Assembly: GCF_000237925.1 (NCBI RefSeq)
Contig: NW_017386034.1
Span: 434,001-498,000 of the forward strand
DNA: 64,000 nucleotides
Direction: 5' to 3'
From: Schistosoma mansoni
Lineage: Eukaryota > Platyhelminthes > Trematoda > Strigeidida > Schistosomatidae
The notes under the pieces were generated by a model. It saw only the letters and a list, made by a program, of their open reading frames with translations, made no database searches and was not told where the DNA came from. The translations under genes were made by a program, and so were the position numbers. Positions 12,201 through 21,200 of the stretch are shown here, in pieces. How positions within the stretch are numbered: the stretch's first letter is position 1; each line of letters starts with the position of its first letter.

Positions 12201-15200
12201 GGATTGTACTTCATCATTATCAGAAAACAAATGATTTTTCGAAAATATCATTTTGGTGTCTAGGTACTAGAAATTAAAAGCATTATATTAAGTGTTGATC
12301 ACAATTTTCCGGTTATACATTCAGGAGTTATATTCATTTTTCACAAGTTAGGTGGGATAAGGATGGTGTTATACTGTAAATTGAGTGAAGTCGATAATGT
12401 GGACAACTATTTTTCGAAGTGCCTGAATAGTTTGTATTCACCATAACATGTGGAAACTCGGAGCTTCATTTCGCATCGAGTCATGAATGCACGCAAATAA
12501 GTGATCTTAAATGAGGACAATAGTTATCCAGGACTTTATGGTTCTTAAGTTTCTTAATCGATGTCAGGTGACGGTAAAAATCGCATCCAAATTATACAGA
12601 ATCCTCCACAAAACCACCTAAATTTATGGTGAAAGTTACACCACAAATATAAGTATGATATAATGTTTATTAGTCAATGTATCAATTATATATTACAAAA
12701 ACGACATACTCTTTCAGTGTTGGATTAATGTCAGTTGGAAGATAATCTCTGAGTAAATCACTTTTACGCAGTAGTAATATTAAAGCATGATATGGGCGTA
12801 TTTTATCCATTGCATTCCAAATAGCCATTGGTCGAACAGCAACCATACACTTAGAAATCCCATCAGTATTGTTTAAACAATAAGCTTTGTGCGGTAGACA
12901 AAAACAGACTGGATAAATTTTGTTTATCTATTTTACGGGGTAGAAATAAAGACAGACAATAGTATCCCTTAAAAATCATATCAATCGTAATAAGATTATC
13001 TGAAATTTCCGTTAAATATAGATCTGGGTAGTTTACTAATGAAATAATACGGTAAATTCATTGAAATCATGAACCAGTCAGTTTTAGACCACCACAGAAA
13101 ACATGGAAGCATTGGACTGCTGTTTTGTCCTAGTGTTGGACTCTTCAGCAGCGCGCATCCACGAGTTTGCACATGGGATTCGAACCCAAGATCTACGGTC
13201 TCGCGTGCGAACGATTAACCTATAGATCACCAACGGTGTTGATGTCCAACTTCAACAAATCCACAGTGTCGCGCGAGCCATCAACCTAACATTGATCGGT
13301 TCATGATTTTAATGAAACTCAACAATCTCCACAACCCCAAACTGAAAACTACAAACTAACATCTCAGAATATTTATTCGACTCGTTTTGTTAGAATTCGT
13401 CATTATGGGTTTATATATATTACAATTATAATTGTTAACGTTAAGTAGCTATTAAACAATAAGTTAACATGTAAAGTCAAAATGGAAACGGTAAACTAGT
13501 AAATGAGACCACAGAAAACAACATCTCATGATCTGAAATACGCAACAATAGACATCGAAATCATAAATATGCAATCTATTGAGATCAAAAAAATCCTCAA
13601 TACACTAGATATCCAAGTATGTTGATTGGAACAATCAATTAGCAAATAAACTCTTGATCACATGGCAATAGAACGAATGCTGTGTTCTGTTTACAGAGTT
13701 AATAATAAGTCCATCAACTCCATTACTGTATTCCTTACAAATAACTGATAGGTCACATAAATTTCTGTTCCCAAACCTTTGGTTTGCGACAACCAAAACC
13801 CTGATAAATAATCGTAAGTACATTTTACTATTCAGAATAATGACTTATGTGATTATATCGATAAAATACAAGATTATAAATAATAAATTTCAATAAGTAT
13901 ATAACCAGGGTATTTTTTAAATACAAGTTGAGCAATTCATTTGAAGTTAATTTACTGTAATCCTTGAACATCAAAAGATAAAACTAGAAGTGTACTATAA
14001 ATTAACTGTTTAGTAAATGTTTATTAAAAATGTAGGAAATAGTTCACTGGAAATTATCTTCTCGAGATTCGATATCTTCATTTCTTCACCTCATTTTAAC
14101 AACACACATTTCGGCTTTCAAAAAATTTACACTATCATCTATGTTTGTTTGTTTTAATTTCGGCCAAAATAGTGTAGAATAAAACATTAAAGGATAGAAA
14201 CTCAGTATATTTTCAAATTTTTACTTTTTGAAAGAGAATAAACTTTGTTCACATTTTTATAATAAGAATGATACAATACATTCTTTGTCAAATGTATTTG
14301 TTTTCTTGACGTTTGTGTGAACAACAGTTATATTCATAATTTACCGCCTCTTCCAGGGAAGTCCTACTCACTGCCTCGTGGCATTATTGTTGTTTACGAA
14401 ATTGAGAGGACGAAAAACGGATGTCCATCACTTTAACCGGGTTGGTGGACAAGGCGAGTTCACCTAGGGGAGTTGGAAAACCCTGATTCCAAACCAATGG
14501 TGCACATGGGCTCCAGTATCCTGAGGGAACAAATGGCGTATGAACCAATCGTTGGTCACAGGCTACCATGGGAATGCACCTACTGACTTTGTTCCACTAC
14601 TTTGTGGATCAGACCTTTAGGTCAAAGGCTCCGGGTGTGGTCCCCTAAGAAAACCACCTGCTTCAGTTTGGGCACCTGGGCAGTATCACAGCCCTCACAT
14701 AAATCAAATGAGTTTGTGTGGCGCATATATATCTGGTGCCCCTTTGTACCAATATTTATGAGTTCAAATAAAAAAATGCCGTAATTAAGAAACCAGACGA
14801 TTAATGTCTAGAAGTATATTAAATATTTATTTACTAACTAAAAGTCTATATTACGGAATATATATTCGTAAATGTTGGCAAATCGTCCTATACCTCATCT
14901 TTGTAAGTCTGGATACTTGTTATATTGATTCAATTTTGTACGGATCATTTCAAAAACCCGAGTTGAACAAACAATCAAGATAAGCTTGCAGAAACTGAAA
15001 ATTCACTTACTTTAACGTTCACATGACCTGTTTTACAAACTGAATCAAGTATGCTTTTTAGTTCAGCGCATAAAGATGATATTTGAACTAATTTCTCAAG
15101 TGGATTCATTGCAGTTACATCATTTATCTTATCATGAAAATCATCAAAATTATTATAAGAGTTATTTGCAGATATATTTTCATTGATTGGTTGATTTGTA

Positions 15201-18200
15201 CTTGACGCATTCGGTAACTTAGATTCACTGCATTCTTGATCCATTGCAGAATTACCAAAATTAGTATCCTTATCAGAATTACCACCTTCTGGGATTTTGA
15301 TATAACGTTTATTTGGAAAGAATTGAGATGATTTGGAAAAGTTTAAGTTATCTGATCCATATTTATTTGTGTTGTAGTCTGTTGTTGAGTTACCAGACCA
15401 CGAATTAGTATCAGCATAAGAATATTTCTCTAGAGTAGAAACAATAATATCTCTTTGATCTCTAAGGTAATTAAACACTAATTCTGCACGTCTTACTTGA
15501 GAACCGATCTAGAAAGATTTAAGAGAATGAATACAAAAGCACTAGTTGATTAAATCTTGTTAGAAAAATAAGTATTTGAAAAAAAATTCTCAATAAAAAT
15601 TCTGAAAACGACTAATAATTTATTACTGGTCGATTAAATATAAATAAGAAAGTTTGGTTCAGTGGAGAGTTCTCTTTTCGACTGAACCGAACTTTCTTAT
15701 TTAATGTCTCAATGGGTGTATTCCGTTGATTCACTATAAATTGAACGCTATTGTTATTGTTCTAAAACATAATTACTAGACTTCTGAACAATTATTAGAT
15801 AATTTATTTACACTAAAATCTATAAACTAAATTTTCAGGGAGACATTATTTTATGATCAGGTTAGAACTTAAACATATTAGATTCGTAAAATAGTGCTTG
15901 AACCAATTAGCAGGAAAACTAGTTGGCTAACTAGAATTTACAAACATCTTAACGGCCATATGGTTATTTTCGTTATAATAAAGATAATAGACACGTGTGT
16001 GTTTTGTTTAGAGCATACTAGCTATTTCAGAAAAGTCTTGGTGTTATTTTGCAAAAGACTAGTATTGAATGAGAATAGTCTTTATGAAAGACCAATAGTT
16101 TACATTCTTCATTAGAAGAAAACAGTTGTCTAATGATTTTCGTTTTTCGATAATTTTCTAGCTGGTTTAGTTTGTAAATAGCATTACTTCTTAATTGAAG
16201 AAACATCGGATTGAATATAATCTGTTTATTAAACGTGCATTTAGCTTTAAATGGTTATACCGAATTTGTATAAATACTTAGGAATGAAATAAGAGATGGA
16301 GCATTTCAGTGTCAGATTCTACGCTAACAGTACGACGTATTACGTAGTGGAACAAACTGAGACACAAAAAAAGATTGATATTTAAGATATCAACCATGCA
16401 CCTCAGATCATGACATCCAATGGTTAGTATGATAAATGCATACATGTACACCGGTTTGTGGTGAAAAACATCTTCAAATTCAGTTAAACTCAAAAAGGCT
16501 TCCATTTAGATATTAACCATGCAATCACAAGCGACCAGTTTGGGAAAAACGACACAGAAGTCTCAGTAAGAACCTCTGATCTGTGGAAATCAATCATAAC
16601 AAGAATGAAAGTTATTAACAATCCTGTTGGATAGCTATCGTGCTACACCATCAACCATCTGACATTAAAGATGAAAACTAATATATTGTGATGTAATCTC
16701 CGACGGTATAATACGAACCTGAAGACTTGAAGGTCCTAAGTACAACGTCAAGTAAATTCATGAATATATATCGTTGAGTAGTTAGAAATTAAAGCAAAAC
16801 AGATATCCAGTTCTTTCTAATTTTCAGTAACTCTCTATGTGATGTCGATCTATAATTAAATTATTATGAAGTTCAACGCCTGAATGAGTTATCGTTGTTT
16901 ACTGTTACAGAGTAATATAACTAAAAAATCTTAGTTAATAAATAAGAGTAAGTACAAAAGGCTTGGCGAATAAAATGATTAGACGATAAATAAAACCAAC
17001 AACAGTCACTCACCAGTCTGGATAATTCAGTAAGATAAGACAAAACAGATGGAGGTGCAGACGAATCCATCAAAAAACCAACAGTGAAACTAATCATAGT
17101 TGTCCGTGATAACTCGTTATCACAACTTTTGGTATTACAATCTTCAGTATCTTCAATAAGACCGATGGTTTCGATATCAGACGGGGATAAATTAAATGCA
17201 GCTCCAATAAATATATTGTGGTCTAACTTTGAAAATTATACAAACCAGGAAATGTTTGCAAATAAATGAGAGAAACTATAGAGGAAAATAGTAATTTTCA
17301 AGGAAGAAAACAGAAAACTACAGTAACGAAAAAAACAAATTTGTTAAATCCTGACTTATTTACAGTGTCGCTTGCTGATCTACCTTCAAGTTAGGTAGTC
17401 AAGAAATGTTCATACAAGAATTTATTCTTTTTCTTACAAAATGTTATGGAAACATTTCACACTTAGCTTTACAGGTGTTTTTGAATGTATGTATCCACAC
17501 CGTCCAATGCTCTTTATTTATTTGATTTTTGAATTTTTCAAGAACTTGAAACAGTTGAGAAGTCACTGGAAACTAAATAACACTAAACAGATATTTTATT
17601 TTAGTTTGGAACTTTCCAGAAGTGTGGATCCAGCCTTCATTCTTATTTTCATTAAAATCACAATTCCCTTCCATATTGCTAGTTATTCATTGCTTACGCT
17701 ACAAGTTAGATAATTCCTCGCCCCATAAAAAATTGTTTTTCAAATTATTTATGTAATATAGTTGTATGTGTACAGCTTTGATTAAAAAATAAGCCGAAAA
17801 ACAAATTAATGGTACATATGTGGTAAAATATCATGTCCTTAAGTTTTTAGATGTTACATGTTCCTATAATACTATAGTAATCACAATCTGTTAAAATTAC
17901 CTTGATGTATATTTTACGTTGGAGAGCCTGAGTTTGTTGATGTAAAAGACTGAGTAATACATTGGCTGGAATACCTTCTATATTTGAAATTCCTAAATTT
18001 CCAATTAAAGGGGATTCAGTAGAAGGAACCTGCAATGATGGATCAGTAGAATAAAGACTTCCAAGAACGATATTAGGATTGGACAAATTTGCAGTTATAC
18101 CCCCAGCTGGATTACTCGGAGATAATGAACTCGTAGTACACAAACTAGAGTTGATATTTGAACAAATAGTTGGGCAATTATTTAACGTACGATCTCCCGA

Positions 18201-21200
18201 GCCCATAAAATTTTGATTCAGCCCACCAGTGATAGGACCATTCCCGAAACTACTTTCATTGAAAAACATGGTGCGTTCAGAGATTAACTAGGAGAATAAT
18301 AAATGCAGGTATAGCTAGTGATTTAAAATTCACAAAACAAAGATGCCTCTATGTTAACAAAGTGTGAGTAAACTATCAAATAGCTAAAAGTGAGCACTAT
18401 CGAAGATTAAATATGTGCGAAAATTTAAATAAATAGGTTCGTTAGGTCATCCTTTTGCTGAATAGAGATAAACAGACAGACAGCCTGAACAGTGCAAAGT
18501 TTAGTACAACACTACATTGAATTAGGTTCACCATTTAACAAATCGAATGGTGAGGTAGTGAATTTACATCAACTGAGGTTGTTGAGACATGCATTACGTA
18601 TGCCGACCCACAGACAGTCAGTCAGCTACCAACACAACGCCTAACTTGATGCGCAAAGGAAGGTAGGGGAGGCCAAACCGAAACGTGGTATCGGTCCATG
18701 AAGTCAGAATGTTGAACAAAACCATGTTAGTAGATGTAAACCACCTGGTTGAGGTTAGCGTGATTGCTGTAACCGATGGTTAGAGACTTTGGGCGACGTG
18801 GTTCATAGTCATTATTAATGGCTCAGGTACAGTCATTCTTTTCCCTTAGGTCATAAGCTTCCAAATTACCCCACAAAACGTCGTTACACTGATCCATATT
18901 AACTTATCAAACAATATCTTATATGCTTAACTTTTATTATTATCATTAATACTGTTACCAGCACTGCTACTCTGGGATTTGACTTGAACATTGCATCTCA
19001 TTGTGATAATGGGATGTGGTAACTTGAGCCGGTGCTCATATGTGCCAGGCTCAACGTTAGATGAGTGGCTGATCCACCTTTGAACCGATGTTCTTAACCC
19101 ATGACTAGGTTGAACGGGAAGAAATTCGGTATATATATATATATATAATTAAAATCCTGGGTTTATTACAAAAAGTCATGTATAGCACAGTTGGAACAAG
19201 TTGATATTGAATACCACTAATCTGAAATGAATTCGGAATTTAAAAAATATGCACTAGTACAAACAGCTTCATAATGTTATAATGAACTCTACCAGCATCT
19301 TTAGAATTTGAATATAACTTCTTGTCATTACCCTTTTGGTAAATTGGTATATTTTTAATCAATTTACATTACATATCTACTACATATAAACATACATTTT
19401 TATCAATAGAATACTGTATTCATTTAGTGCAACGTATGAAAGCCGGAGATAATAAAAATCAACTGCATTCCTGTCTCTTGTAATCATAGTAATCAAGCAT
19501 CAGTGTAAATAAAGAAGTATTGCGTCGGCAATTTTTCACAATTAAAAATTGTGTACGTGGTATGTGTGACGCAATCAAAGACATTTGCTATCATTTCAAT
19601 CAATAAAGATAACCTCAGTTAATCATAAAATAATCTATAAAGTTTATTGTTTAATATATAATATACGAAAGTGAAAGAGGATGATAGTACTTACACTGAG
19701 TGCGAATGGGTTTTCACTATTTTTATGACCTCGAATATGACTCGTATTTTTTAATTTGGGACTAGGGGCAATTGCCTCTGTGGTTGAACTCTCAACAGAT
19801 GTAGGGTCCCTGAAGAGGCAACCATCGTAGAGAAATAATTTTATGACAACAGAAAAAACAGAATATTTACAGTCACAGAAAATTAGTGAGACAATAATTT
19901 CTATATTACCATCAATCGACATGAAACGACTGTCGTCAGTTAAACAAATAAAATAAGAAAGATTATTCATATATATATATATATATATATGGTAATTAGG
20001 ACGAACAAATTAGGGAGTTATTATATATAAGAGTTTTCATCCCGTCAAGTGTAGTTCCAAGGTACAAAATAATCTATTTTCAGATGAATCACGAACTACT
20101 CAAAATAAGAACGGACTTATCAATAAAGTATATTTATACAATCTATTTTCTTCTTGCTTCGATTCATTTTCTCAAATCATTGTTATGCTTACACTAATAA
20201 ATAAACAGACTGGTTAATATTACCTTTCATAAAGTTTAATTTACCGTCAGAAATTAAACGTGAATTTTGAGGAAATGTAGAATGAGCTGTTCTCAATGTA
20301 AAGGCAAACGAAAAAGAAACTAAGAAGTCTACAATGTTGAGAAATGTTAGATGTATCGTTTGAAAACCACTTTGGCAAACAATGAATGAATGAATGAATA
20401 ATAATAATAATAATAATAGTTCTATGTGAAGTGACAGTTTAGTGCCTTAGACACTACACTTTCTGCCATTAAATAGTAGTTTCAAAATCTACGCATAAAA
20501 CAAGGTTTCGGGTGTTTTAAGGTATCATTTACTTAAGCACTATGCAAATACAATAAATTCAAAGACTTATATGTAGTCATTTGTACTACCCAATGTATTC
20601 TTTTGAAAACGCTTTTTCAGTCCTCTCAACGAATTTAAAATTCTTATTAATTTCTCAAACAATCATTATTAGGAGCCCAACCATAGCTGCTACCTCGAAG
20701 TGGTGGCCAGGCATGCTTATCATGGTGATTCAACCGAACTACATTGGCTGGAACACATGTTCCTGTAAATCGCAACATGCCAGGCAGGTCGGCTGGAGAA
20801 CGGTAAGACTAATGGTAGCAACTTAAGAATCGAGGGAGAAGTCACACTGCTTGCTGTAGAAGGATGTGCAGGTGTTTCCCTTGGACGACCAGTATCTGAA
20901 TCGACGCCATCTCCTCCCAAAGGAAAGAAGGGATTAGAAAAGGTCAATTCCAAATATGTTACACCTCACCTTACCTCACGGGTTTCCGTCTCCGGCGGCA
21001 CCGCCTTCTGAAGTGAGGGGCTAACACATCAAAAACTTTCCATAAAGAAGCCGTGCGCGACCGGCCTCGAGCGGTTGTTCCTTGAGCTTTGCGGTCAAGT
21101 TCAAGGTCGCCAAGGCTACCGCTAATTCCACCCCTTTATCAGATCCCTAAAGAAGAAATATCCTCACGCAGTGTGGGCAACCGGGAAGTGACAACCACTC

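Noticed and set aside
13635-13823. Candidate NPRL3 exon (minus strand)
   Set aside because: Splice-like ends are present, but the translation does not match the missing six-residue segment of the family, and one frame hits a stop at once.
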